Virus record (IMG/VR): IMGVR_UViG_3300035698_006516
Coordinates: 1-49,752 of that record
Origin: a virus
DNA: 49,752 bases
Strand: one strand, 5' to 3'
How positions within the stretch are numbered: the first letter of the stretch is position 1; every line of letters begins with the position of its first letter. A program made the position numbers and the translations under genes. Shown here piece after piece: positions 28,153 through 38,865 of the stretch. The notes under the pieces are model-generated. The model ran no database searches. It had not been told where the DNA came from and saw only the letters and a program-made list of their open reading frames with translations.

Positions 28153-29105
28153 AAAAATATAGTGTTAGCAATTACACAATAGAAAACGGAATAACCATCA
28201 ATGGCTCTTTGGACTTACGCTCGCTTACAACAGTAGACAAAGATTTCCTTAAAGACACAACCATCAACGGCTATTTGGACTTACGCTCGCTTACAACAGT
28301 AGACAAAGATTTCCTTAAAGACACAACCATCACTGGCTCTTTGGGCTTAGGGTCGCTTGCAACAGCAGACAAAGATTTCCTTAAAGACACAACCATCAAT
28401 AGCTATTTGGACTTACGCTCGCTTACAACAGTAGACAAAGATTTCCTTAAAGACACAACCGTTACTGGCTCTTTGTACTTACACTCGCTTACAACAGCAG
28501 ACAAAGATTTCCTTAAAGACACAACCATCAATGGCTCTTTGTACTTACGCTCGCTTACAACAGTAGACAAAGATTTCCTTAAAGACACAACCATCAACGG
28601 CTCTTTGTACTTACACTCGCTTACAACAGCAGACAAAGATTTAATGAATAAGAATATATCTCAATTAGCAATTGGTTATAATGAAAAAAAATCTTATTGC
28701 TTCTTCGATGGCATCTTATCTGCTGTTTTATCTGTTTCCAATAGGAAACCATATACAATTTACACAACCCCGTTTGGGTTTATTGCCCAAAAAGATGACT
28801 ATACAGCACATGGGAAAACTGTTAAGAAGTCAATTTTGGACTTGGAATTTAAAATTATTTCAGAGAAAATTAAAAATGATCCAATCCATGCTGATACAAA
28901 AATAACCATTAAACATTATCGCTTAATCACTGGAGCTTGTGAGAGTGGTTGTAAAGATTGGATGAGCAAAAACAACATCCCGTTTAAAGTGGTTGATAAT
29001 GAAATAATAGAAGTTGAACCAATTCTAGCAAAGGATCTATTACCTATCCTAAAAAAGTCTAATGCTTATGGACTTAATAGATTTGAGGCTTTGATTAATT
29101 TCTAA
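28122..29105 (+). CDS. Leucine-rich-like 22-residue repeat protein with C-terminal ITGACE domain
   Basis: The protein has 327 residues. After a short N-terminus (METKNQIKLLKKYSVSNY), seven 22-residue repeats of the type TTINGSLDLRSLTTVDKDFL-KD follow (residues about 24-177), a beta-solenoid or LRR-like array. The rest is a globular domain with AHGKTVKKSILDLEFKI and HYRLITGACESGCKDWM. I recall this as a recurrent domain of unknown function found after such repeats in phage and bacterial proteins. The repeats are nearly identical in DNA, while variation sits at a few codons. Repeat arrays of this kind usually bind protein partners. The gene overlaps the preceding small gene and is followed by a 111-nt gap and a broken gene, so this is an accessory stretch. 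Confidence 0.7.
   Translation: METKNQIKLLKKYSVSNYTIENGITINGSLDLRSLTTVDKDFLKDTTINGYLDLRSLTTVDKDFLKDTTITGSLGLGSLATADKDFLKDTTINSYLDLRSLTTVDKDFLKDTTVTGSLYLHSLTTADKDFLKDTTINGSLYLRSLTTVDKDFLKDTTINGSLYLHSLTTADKDLMNKNISQLAIGYNEKKSYCFFDGILSAVLSVSNRKPYTIYTTPFGFIAQKDDYTAHGKTVKKSILDLEFKIISEKIKNDPIHADTKITIKHYRLITGACESGCKDWMSKNNIPFKVVDNEIIEVEPILAKDLLPILKKSNAYGLNRFEALINF
28191..28652 (+). repeat. Seven tandem 66-bp repeats
   Basis: Units begin at 28191, 28257, 28323, 28389, 28455, 28521 and 28587. Each holds CTCGCTTACAACAG (or close) and, except in the last unit, AAAGATTTCCTTAAAGAC. Synonymous sites are nearly unchanged between units, so the array expanded recently or is kept uniform by recombination. It lies in frame inside the 327-residue gene; there are no spacers, so it is not a CRISPR. 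Confidence 0.95.
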
Positions 29106-29216
29106 CGACTGGGTGTATTTGGTTCAACAATCAATAATGTTCAGTAGTGGTGTATGATGGTTGCCCAGAAGTGATAACTTGGACATTTGTATTATTAACT
29201 GGATTATTTTAAGGAG
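29106..29216. other. Short non-coding gap after the repeat gene
   Basis: This is the 5' part of a 462-nt stretch without an intact gene (29106-29567). I see no open frame, terminator hairpin or tRNA in it. A GGTTCAACAATC string looks superficially like a T-arm but has no cloverleaf around it. The rest of the stretch holds the frameshifted zinc-ribbon gene and the promoter at 29513. Confidence 0.5.
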
Positions 29217-29514
29217 ATGCCTAAAGAAATTATACGTTTAGAATTTACCAAGGCAAGTATTTGATAGGTCTGCTCCATTAAAGAAAGGACATTTAGCACC
29301 GGAATACTATGGATATAATGGCAGATATTGGAATATAAACAAGTGCAATAATTGTAATTTAATAGGCATGTATGAAGATATGCATGAAGTTAATCCATGC
29401 CCAAACTGTGGTCATAAAGTTTCAAGATTTGGCTCAGGTAGATTTACTGAACTAAATGGTGAAAAACAATGGGTTAATAAAAATGGAGAGATTATTTTAA
29501 AAACTGATTCATAA
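29217..29514 (+). pseudogene. Frameshifted zinc-ribbon gene
   Basis: An ATG at 29217 opens the frame MPKEIIRLEFTKASI, which stops at 29264. A second frame, shifted by +1 and open from 29242, continues as FDRSAPLKKGHLAPEYYGYN and ends at 29514. It encodes a zinc-ribbon-like core: CNNCNLIGMYEDMHEVNPCP then NCGHKV, four cysteines in two CxxC pairs. The second frame has no suitable start codon before its conserved part, so the intact product would need a shift between about 29242 and 29262. This could be a true frameshift mutation, a sequencing error or programmed frameshifting. An AAGGAG directly touches the ATG, too close to act as a normal ribosome site. No function can be given beyond probable zinc binding. 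Confidence 0.55.
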
Positions 29515-29546
29515 TAGTTTACTTTCCAGTCTACAAATAGTATGTT
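29513..29546 (+). promoter_or_regulatory. Early promoter with AATAGT direct repeat (second copy)
   Basis: AATAGTTTACTTT (29513-29525) is identical to the block at 26026, and a second AATAGT follows at 29536. TTTACT (29518-29523) and TATGTT (29541-29546), 17 nt apart, can serve as -35 and -10 boxes. The exonuclease ATG is 22 nt downstream. Confidence 0.55.
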
Positions 29547-29567
29547 AGGATAAAATAACGTACGTTT

Positions 29568-30314
29568 ATGTTTACAGAAACAGAAATTGAGAAAATGGTC
29601 TTCTTTGATTTGGAGACTGTTCCTGGTCATGAGACTCTCAGCGAATTACAAGAAGTAAATCCAGAATTAGCAAAACTTTGGAATAAAAGAGCCGAATATC
29701 TTGAATCAAGATTTGAGGAAAATAAAGGCAAAACCCCAGAAGAATTATACATTGATAAAGCAGCACTTAGCTCTGAGTTCAATAAAATAGTATGCGGTTC
29801 ATTTGGTCGGATTACATTCGAAAAAGACACAAATAATATTTCAACAGGAATTCCTAAATGGACGATTAAATCCTTTGCTTCTCCAAATGAAGAAGTAGTA
29901 CTTAAAGGAATTGATGTAGTCTTTTCAAAGTTCGCATCATGGAAATTCTGTGGACATACTGTTAAAAACTTCGATGTTCCAGTTATGGGTAAGAGATTAT
30001 TTATAAATGGCATGAAGTTACCAAAGGGATTACAAGTACAGACCCTTAAACCTTGGGAGATGCCATTCGTTGACATTGCTGAGCTTTGGAGTTTCGGAGC
30101 TTGGAAAGAAGGATTTACTTCACTTGATCTTATGACAACTGCTCTTGGAATAACATCACCTAAAGATGATATTGAAGGAAAAGATGTAGGTCGAGTATTC
30201 TATGAAGAAAAAGATCTACCTAGGATTGTTACATATTGTGAGAAAGACACATTAGCTTGTGCTCAAATCATATTAAAACTGTCAGGATTTCCGACAGTAG
30301 AAGAAGCAGTATGA
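29568..30314 (+). CDS. DnaQ/PolB-type 3'-5' exonuclease
   Basis: The 248-residue protein carries all three exonuclease motifs of the DEDD superfamily. ExoI is D14-x-E16 in VFFDLETVPG, ExoII has D136 in FCGHTVKNFDVPVMG, and ExoIII has Y223 and D227 in YCEKD, so it is the DEDDy type. The layout matches predicted stand-alone 3'-5' exonucleases related to the proofreading domain of family B polymerases. It would degrade DNA or RNA 3' ends in replication or recombination, using two metal ions. It has its own early-type promoter and overlaps the next gene by 4 nt (ATGA). It may work with the PD-(D/E)XK nuclease two genes downstream. Confidence 0.85.
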   Translation: MFTETEIEKMVFFDLETVPGHETLSELQEVNPELAKLWNKRAEYLESRFEENKGKTPEELYIDKAALSSEFNKIVCGSFGRITFEKDTNNISTGIPKWTIKSFASPNEEVVLKGIDVVFSKFASWKFCGHTVKNFDVPVMGKRLFINGMKLPKGLQVQTLKPWEMPFVDIAELWSFGAWKEGFTSLDLMTTALGITSPKDDIEGKDVGRVFYEEKDLPRIVTYCEKDTLACAQIILKLSGFPTVEEAV

Positions 30315-30547
30315 GTAATGAAGAAATGCTAGAATTAGTTAGAGCTGATAGACCTAGTCAAGTTATAAATGAGGTACTTTCTTTTGAGAAGAATAAGTAT
30401 GGTTTTTATAATGTGAAAGTCGATATGGAGAGTATGTTCTTTAATACTAAGATCTTACATACTCAAGCAATCTTACCGTATCCAGCTTTAAAATACGCAC
30501 AATTATCTGAGGACTACCAGTTCGATTGGAGATGGGATAATAAGTAA
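30311..30547 (+). CDS. Small unknown protein coupled to the exonuclease
   Basis: The start at 30311 (MSNEEMLELVRADRPSQV) is chosen over an upstream in-frame ATG at 30257 because it overlaps the exonuclease stop as ATGA, the usual coupling here. The product has 78 residues and ends YQFDWRWDNK. It holds a beta segment (YGFYNVKVDMESMFFNTK). No family or motif was recognised. Co-expression with nucleases hints at a DNA metabolism accessory role only. Confidence 0.65.
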   Translation: MSNEEMLELVRADRPSQVINEVLSFEKNKYGFYNVKVDMESMFFNTKILHTQAILPYPALKYAQLSEDYQFDWRWDNK

Positions 30548-30562
30548 AAAAATCCAATATGA

Positions 30563-32976
<2,414 letters not shown>

Positions 32977-32995
32977 TACCAACTAACATATTTCA

Positions 32996-33026
32996 AACAA
33001 AAGACTGTTAATCGCAGTCTTTTGTT
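32996..33026 (+). terminator. Rho-independent terminator after groEL
   Basis: A perfect 12-bp stem, AACAAAAGACTG and CAGTCTTTTGTT, has a 7-nt loop (TTAATCG) 20 nt after the groEL stop. The A-run and T-run inside the arms make it usable on both strands. Confidence 0.85.
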
Positions 33027-33032
33027 GTATCT

Positions 33033-33041
33033 GATAAATAA
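33033..33041 (+). promoter_or_regulatory. Late promoter-like box GATAAATAA
   Basis: GATAAATAA right after the groEL terminator and 20 nt before the ATG of the 1472-residue gene at 33062. It starts a late transcription unit inside the early and middle block. Confidence 0.65.
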
Positions 33042-33061
33042 TACTGAAATAATTCAACTAT

Positions 33062-36000
33062 ATGTCTAATATTGTAGACTTACTTATAGCAGAAGTATCA
33101 AATCTTTTAAAGATCTCACCAGACGAGGTGAGATCAAAATTTACTAAAGAGCAATTAGATGAATTATTATCAAATTCATTGTGTGAGCCTATTGCAGAGT
33201 CAGGCATTCCTATTATGTCTTTGGACAATTTACCATGTGATGACTTAGCTATTCCTAAACTTCTTCCTGACAGCATAGTTGATATGTCTATCTTAGAGAA
33301 ATCAGCAAATGCTGACTCTGCTACTAAATGTATCGATAAAGTTAAGGAAGTAAATATCATAATTAAGAAACAGATTGAGGAATATATGAAACACTTAATG
33401 CTATATGAGAAAATGGTTGAATATCAAGACAACTATTTTCCAATTCAATATTATTATGAAGAACTTTCTAAGGAAGCAGCTAAGATGTTTAATTTATTTG
33501 AACCTATTGTTGAATTAATAAACACCGGTGAAACTCAACTTAGTGGATTATCTGAAGAAATTAAACGATTAAAAACAGCTCAAGATATAGCTGGAGTTGC
33601 TTTAAATTTTGTATTAGTTCAAATAATATCAGTACAACGTGAATTAGTTCAAAAGGAATATGATACAGTTGATGCTAATTTAAAAATAGCAAAAGATCAA
33701 CTTGAAGTAGCTAAATCAAATTACAACATATATAGTAGCGTTGCTTATGATGTATTTGAAGATGCTCGTGTTAATATAGGAGTCACAACAGAATCAATAC
33801 GTATTCTCCTTAATACTAGTCTATCTAATGTAACTCTGTCAGACTTAAATAATCAACTTGGAAATTATTCACAAGGTATAAAAATAAGAAAGAATCAACT
33901 TGGAAATATTACAAGTATAGTTGGGCAGTCTTTACTTAGTTTTGAATTGGAATTTTTAGAACTAGATACTTTTAAACTAATAAGTGAGGAAATTAATGAA
34001 GACACTGGAGAGCGATATGAAGTAATTACCCCATTTCCGATACGTGGAAATACTTTGCTTAATACACAGACCTTTTTTGAAGAGACGCCCAGTTTCAATT
34101 TAAGTCAATTTAATTTATCTGGAGATAATCTTCCAACTGGAGTATTATACGAAGACTATTATAATCTATTAGCTGATCCTACTAATAATTTCTTTACTTT
34201 AACTGAGAGAGGTTTAACTGAAAATGAAGACCTAATTGACCCGAAAGTTAAAGGAACAGACGGAGAAAAGAAAGTAGAGGGAGACAATGAATATTTCATA
34301 TCAAACCTCAGCGTTATGCAGAGTTTTTATGAAAATTTCGAAGACTTGTTTGATCTTAGAAAGGCTGAGAGACGTGAACAATATATTCAACCTACTCGAG
34401 ATCAAATTCGTACAGTAGTTGGGAAGATAGCTAAATTAGAAATATCAAATGTCTTAGCTATTAATCAAATAGATACTTACACTAGATCTGATTCTAGTGA
34501 ATTACTAGATTTATCTTCATATTATGGAAATATTCAAGCTTCTATTATTAAAAATGCAACTGACTTACAATTAGAATTAACTAGATTAAGCAATAAGATT
34601 TCTGAATTAAAACCAACCAAAGATAAAATAAAGAAACTATTAAAGGATTTAAGTCCAGAGTGCTTTGATAAAATCGATGGCATATCTTCTCCATGCGGAT
34701 CAGTTATGTCTAAACTTGGAAAAGATCCAATGGGTACTGCTACTTTAAAGGGTGCAGATCCTAGTTTACCAAATCAAAATAAAATGTGTTATTGGGCGCA
34801 ATTCGCATTAATTGTAAATTTAATGGGATTAATACCTATGCCTAATTTACCAGATGTTACTGCTCTTAGATATTGGCCAGTAGGACTAGCGATAACTACT
34901 CCTGGAGGATTAGTTAAAATACCATTGCCTATTATTTGGATTCCACTTGTTGCTATTCCTTCTCCACTTGGCACAATAGTTATATTTCTAACAATTAATG
35001 GAATATTCATATCTCCAATTGTATTTTTTGTGTCTAGCTCTGGGACAAAGCAACACATCGTGACAGCAAAGGGCTCTGGAGATAAGATTGGATATTCATC
35101 AGATGATGAATCAATAAAACCTGATATCCAAAGTTCTATTGCAACATTATCAATAAAAGGTAAAACTAGTAGACTAGCAAAAGAAGCACAATATGGAAAG
35201 AATTATGAATTACCTGAACAACAGAGAAATCAACTTAAAACAGCTAAGAGTAGACTCGATGAAGTAGAAAAAGGCGCTAAATCCTCAGGAAATAAAAACA
35301 GACTGATGAAAGTTTCTCGAGAAAAGAAAAACTTAGAGCGAGCAACTAATACTAAATCTTCGTATGAGAAGATGGCTGCGATTTTAGATAAGGGAGATTC
35401 AGCAACAGATTTAATAGATCAAGTTAGACATGCTATATTTAACCAATTTGATAAATTAGGGAAACCAGTATTAACAAAAAGCAATAAGATAAAGGATAAG
35501 ATTGCAAAACGTGATACTGAAAAATTCAAAGCTAAACAGAAAGCATTAGCCGATAATAATCCAGAAGAAGCACGTAGAATATCATCTGAACTAAGTGAAG
35601 ATGGCTCTAATCTAAGCTCTAAACTTTCTGCGATATCTGATGATATGTTTTCATATTTCGATAGGCTAAACTTTCCTAAAGTTACTATTCCTAAAGATGC
35701 AAGCAAAATTGATCCTAAGCCTAATGCTATCCAAGAGTTTGCCTCAACGATTATTGATTTCGGTGATACACATAAAACCCAATTCAAATCTTTAGAAGAT
35801 TCTCAGCTTAATAATATTTTGTCTAAACAAATAGCTAAAAGTAAACAAAGCATATCAGATGAATTAAATAAAGTAAATCCTTCAGGTGAACGATACGATA
35901 TAGATAAAGACTTTGATAAAGTAAAGAAAGCTATGTCTAAAATAACAGAAGTAATTATCGATAATGCTTCTGGTCAAAACATTAAAACTTCATATTCTGC

Positions 36001-37480
36001 TCAAACTACGAAAGTTGAGGATATGGAAAAGAAAGCAGAAAGCGAAACTGATCCATCTAAGAAAAGAGTTTTAAAGAAAAGTGCACTAAAAGAGAAGTCG
36101 AAACTTTCTGAGATATATGAACAAGAACAAACTAAGGATGCTATGAAATTAGTACCAGCTGCAATGGCTGCATTTAGTGGAATGACTGTTGATTTTAATG
36201 CATTTTCATCATGCTGTAATGCTAGACCATTCACGTTACCTGATATTGCTTCTCCTGCATTACCAGTATTTGCAGCCGTGAAACTCATATTAGATGGTGC
36301 TATCTCTGGAATAGGAAAAGATGAGATGAAAGTTATGTTTGGCGGACAGACTTCTGTGTCTACTCGTGAATTAACTTCTGGTTATCTAGGTATAATAAAC
36401 CAAAATGTTCCAAAAAGCATGGTGATACCCTTACCTGCTTTAAATTTAGCAACACTTGCTGGTACTTTCGCTGGATTGTTTGGATCATTATTTGAACCGA
36501 AGGCTCCAATATTAGCAGCTCAACCTGCAATGCCAACTAGTATAACGATTGACCTGAACATACTCAAAGCACCCTTAAAGGCTTTACTCGTAGGATATTT
36601 AGTTAATAGTCTTCCAAAAGATAATCAATCAGACGCAACTCCTGATAGACCTAATACTACTTCTAGTTCTACTGGAACTGAGTCTAAGGCAAATATCGAT
36701 AAACATCTAAAAATATTAGATCATTGTGATCCAGATCCAGATAAATCTAGCCTAAGTGAAGGTAATTTTAATAGAAGAACTCCAGAAGAAAAATCTGAGA
36801 GTGCTGCTACCTTTAATACAACTGGAGTAATATTAAATACTTCTTTAGATATTCTACCTGCGTTTCAAAATCTAGATACTGATTTTATGAACGTTAATCC
36901 TGGAGATCTACTTGCTATTCTTAAGAATTTCATAGATATGGGATTAGATCAAGTAGAGGCAATACTTACTCCATTTTATTCTTTATTAAGTGTAGTAAAA
37001 TCACCAAAGGACGCAAATCTAAATGTTATAGAATTTGCGCAACAGAAAATTCCTCCTACTGGACCGGCTGATGAATTACAATTTACTGCTATTACTCAAC
37101 TTAAGAAAGTTATACCGAAATCTGCAACTATGAATATTGTAGACCAAGATGCAGTTGAGACAAAAAGTGCAATAATAGAATCAGTCCTTGCTCCAATCAT
37201 TAACTCGCCATTGCCTCAAATAATGGTAATTGGAGCAGGAGCAATAGATTCTATTCTACCTTCCGCTAAAATACCAAGTATAAACAGTAGCGGTTCTATT
37301 AAAACACAAGATTTAAAAATAGCTAGTTATGGATTACGTCAAATGAATCCAGTAGTTAGTCAAGACGATATTCCACCATGGGAAAGATTAAGTGGAAGCA
37401 ATATATTATTTTTATTGTTCTTAGACCAATTCATAGGAACTGCTGCAGATAAAGTAGGACTTTTTAGAAATTATCTATAA
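33062..37480 (+). CDS. Large virion protein with coiled coils and hydrophobic segment; tape-measure candidate
   Basis: The protein has 1472 residues and no recognised enzyme motif. The N-terminal half has long helical, coiled-coil stretches (EKEYDTVDANLKIAKDQLEV-like text around residues 195-225; LRKAERREQYIQPTRDQIRT near 435). A markedly hydrophobic, proline-rich stretch covers about residues 575-660 (IPLPIIWIPLVAIPSPLGT, IVIFLTINGIFISPIVFFVS) and could insert in a membrane. A second charged helical region and another hydrophobic region (LPALNLATLAGTFAGLFGSL) follow. This pattern fits a tape-measure or an injected internal protein. Its isolated late box and long helices support a virion role. 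It stands alone between a terminator and a middle promoter. Confidence 0.5.
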   Translation: MSNIVDLLIAEVSNLLKISPDEVRSKFTKEQLDELLSNSLCEPIAESGIPIMSLDNLPCDDLAIPKLLPDSIVDMSILEKSANADSATKCIDKVKEVNIIIKKQIEEYMKHLMLYEKMVEYQDNYFPIQYYYEELSKEAAKMFNLFEPIVELINTGETQLSGLSEEIKRLKTAQDIAGVALNFVLVQIISVQRELVQKEYDTVDANLKIAKDQLEVAKSNYNIYSSVAYDVFEDARVNIGVTTESIRILLNTSLSNVTLSDLNNQLGNYSQGIKIRKNQLGNITSIVGQSLLSFELEFLELDTFKLISEEINEDTGERYEVITPFPIRGNTLLNTQTFFEETPSFNLSQFNLSGDNLPTGVLYEDYYNLLADPTNNFFTLTERGLTENEDLIDPKVKGTDGEKKVEGDNEYFISNLSVMQSFYENFEDLFDLRKAERREQYIQPTRDQIRTVVGKIAKLEISNVLAINQIDTYTRSDSSELLDLSSYYGNIQASIIKNATDLQLELTRLSNKISELKPTKDKIKKLLKDLSPECFDKIDGISSPCGSVMSKLGKDPMGTATLKGADPSLPNQNKMCYWAQFALIVNLMGLIPMPNLPDVTALRYWPVGLAITTPGGLVKIPLPIIWIPLVAIPSPLGTIVIFLTINGIFISPIVFFVSSSGTKQHIVTAKGSGDKIGYSSDDESIKPDIQSSIATLSIKGKTSRLAKEAQYGKNYELPEQQRNQLKTAKSRLDEVEKGAKSSGNKNRLMKVSREKKNLERATNTKSSYEKMAAILDKGDSATDLIDQVRHAIFNQFDKLGKPVLTKSNKIKDKIAKRDTEKFKAKQKALADNNPEEARRISSELSEDGSNLSSKLSAISDDMFSYFDRLNFPKVTIPKDASKIDPKPNAIQEFASTIIDFGDTHKTQFKSLEDSQLNNILSKQIAKSKQSISDELNKVNPSGERYDIDKDFDKVKKAMSKITEVIIDNASGQNIKTSYSAQTTKVEDMEKKAESETDPSKKRVLKKSALKEKSKLSEIYEQEQTKDAMKLVPAAMAAFSGMTVDFNAFSSCCNARPFTLPDIASPALPVFAAVKLILDGAISGIGKDEMKVMFGGQTSVSTRELTSGYLGIINQNVPKSMVIPLPALNLATLAGTFAGLFGSLFEPKAPILAAQPAMPTSITIDLNILKAPLKALLVGYLVNSLPKDNQSDATPDRPNTTSSSTGTESKANIDKHLKILDHCDPDPDKSSLSEGNFNRRTPEEKSESAATFNTTGVILNTSLDILPAFQNLDTDFMNVNPGDLLAILKNFIDMGLDQVEAILTPFYSLLSVVKSPKDANLNVIEFAQQKIPPTGPADELQFTAITQLKKVIPKSATMNIVDQDAVETKSAIIESVLAPIINSPLPQIMVIGAGAIDSILPSAKIPSINSSGSIKTQDLKIASYGLRQMNPVVSQDDIPPWERLSGSNILFLLFLDQFIGTAADKVGLFRNYL

Positions 37481-37482
37481 TT

Positions 37483-37515
37483 GTTAAAACTCTTCTTATG
37501 CGTTCTTGTATAAGA
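37483..37515 (+). promoter_or_regulatory. Middle-type promoter GTTAAAAC-N17-GTATAAGA
   Basis: GTTAAAAC (37483-37490) and GTATAAGA (37508-37515) are 17 nt apart. The same pair with a 16-nt spacer occurs at 44052-44083 before the gp32-like gene. The start codon of the S1-domain gene is 19 nt downstream. Confidence 0.6.
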
Positions 37516-37534
37516 TTTCCTAACATATTAAAAA

Positions 37535-38713
37535 ATGGAATTATCTCCTCCCGAATTTGATTGGAGCGCTCACGAAAGAAATAAGTATAATGATTCAATT
37601 GTACTTTGCGAAGCTGACCAAAACACAAACGTAAGAATTCTTAGTCATGAGCCTCACGCTCAAAGTCTATATGATTTAATGGTTGAAGCCAGTGGCCCAA
37701 TCTCATTAATCAAATCTAAAGACTTAGTACAAGATCAAGTTTACAAAGTTCAAGTAAAAACTATTGATTATGCACATAATTACATATTAGCAGAAGAAAT
37801 TGAAACACGTTGCAATATTACTATTCCGCTTAAGGAAATGGTAAAAACTGTTGCTGATTTACAATCATCAGAAAAAGAACGAATTTTCCTAGTCAATATC
37901 TATAAAGTAAATGATTATGGAGAATATTGGGGATCTCAACGTAAAGCTCAAGCCGTTGCTTTTGAAATGGAGCTATTTGATCATGCTGAGAATAACACAT
38001 GGTTTGATGTTAAAATTACAAAACTTATTCGCGGTGGATATGTTGCCATGTATAAGAATGAAGTTAAATGCTTTATTCCAGGTTCACATGCTGCCGCAAA
38101 TGTAATTCGAGATTTTAATAGCTTACTTAATACAACATTAACTGTAATGGTTGATAATTATGATGCTACTAATAAGCTATTCATTCTTTCATATAAGAAA
38201 TATATTGCAGCATCAATGCCAACTAAAGTAACTGATCTTAGATTTGATAAAGCTTATGCTGGAACTCTTACTGCTCATCCATATGATTTCGGAATGTTTG
38301 TTGAGATTGATGGATATTTCACAGGACTTATACACTCTACTGAGTTTGAAAATTATGCAGAAGAACGTAAGAACTTTACAGCTGGTGGAGATATAACAGT
38401 TTATGTGAAGGACGTAACTTATTCTAAAGGAAAATATCGTTTAGTTTATACCTGTAATCCAGACGAAGTTGATTCTGAAAAGAAACAATGGCAAGCTCTT
38501 AGAAATAGAACAGAAGATAAAAGTTTTCCATATAAGGTAAATCCAGATAATCGTTCAATTGATATACAAATTGACGGAGAAGACTTCAAAGTCGCGGTTG
38601 AAACTAAAGATATTAATGAAAACGCGGATCGATTCGCCTTCGTTAAAGTATTTAAAGTCGACCCAATTAACAAGAGGCTTAATTTTGAATTTGTTAGTGA
38701 ACCAATTGATTAA
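37535..38713 (+). CDS. S1-domain RNA-binding protein
   Basis: The 392-residue protein has at least two S1-type OB folds. The first, near residues 150-220, reads WFDVKITKLIRGGYVAMYKN and continues to CFIPGSHAA and FILSYKKYI. The second, near residues 238-305, reads YAGTLTAHPYDFGMFVEIDG, then YFTGLIHSTEF and DITVYVKDV. A third OB-like segment may lie at about 60-105 (DQVYKVQVKTIDY). S1 domains bind single-stranded, A/U-rich RNA; ribosomal protein S1 has up to six and recruits mRNA to the 30S subunit. A phage copy could favour phage mRNAs, which lack Shine-Dalgarno sites, or bind phage RNA. The gene is a single unit between a middle promoter and a terminator. Confidence 0.8.
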   Translation: MELSPPEFDWSAHERNKYNDSIVLCEADQNTNVRILSHEPHAQSLYDLMVEASGPISLIKSKDLVQDQVYKVQVKTIDYAHNYILAEEIETRCNITIPLKEMVKTVADLQSSEKERIFLVNIYKVNDYGEYWGSQRKAQAVAFEMELFDHAENNTWFDVKITKLIRGGYVAMYKNEVKCFIPGSHAAANVIRDFNSLLNTTLTVMVDNYDATNKLFILSYKKYIAASMPTKVTDLRFDKAYAGTLTAHPYDFGMFVEIDGYFTGLIHSTEFENYAEERKNFTAGGDITVYVKDVTYSKGKYRLVYTCNPDEVDSEKKQWQALRNRTEDKSFPYKVNPDNRSIDIQIDGEDFKVAVETKDINENADRFAFVKVFKVDPINKRLNFEFVSEPID

Positions 38714-38738
38714 AATTTTCTAAAATTGAAGCTCATTC

Positions 38739-38777
38739 CAAGGTCATTCTAATAAATAAGTTAGGATGACCTTTTTA
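38739..38777 (+). terminator. Rho-independent terminator after the S1-domain gene
   Basis: AAGGTCATTCTAA (38740-38752) pairs with TTAGGATGACCTT (38761-38773), one G-U pair, with an 8-nt loop TAAATAAG and a T-run. It is 26 nt after the stop. The loop contains ATAAATAA by chance and is not a promoter. Confidence 0.85.
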
Positions 38778-38865
38778 TTAAAGACTAATTGATAAACTAA
38801 ATTAAACTATTGACTCAGCATAGTTAATAGTAGGCCATTCGTAGGCTCAAAAAATAAAATAACAA

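Noticed and set aside
28403-28636. Antisense 77-residue frame across the repeats
   Set aside because: It mirrors the 66-bp repeat on the other strand and has no separate start context or promoter.
28191-28652. Regular repeats that could suggest a CRISPR array
   Set aside because: Units are contiguous, 66 bp, in frame and without spacers; they encode protein repeats.
29101-29180. tRNA-like string GGTTCAACAATC
   Set aside because: No acceptor, D or anticodon arms can be formed around it.
38750-38759. AATAAATAAG resembling a late promoter before nrdJ
   Set aside because: It is the loop and arm edge of the terminator hairpin at 38740-38773 and is more than 100 nt from the nrdJ start, outside the 19-22 nt spacing rule.
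38810-38815. TTGACT as a -35 box for nrdJ
   Set aside because: No acceptable -10 box lies 16-18 nt downstream; the sequence there is GC-containing (GGCCAT).
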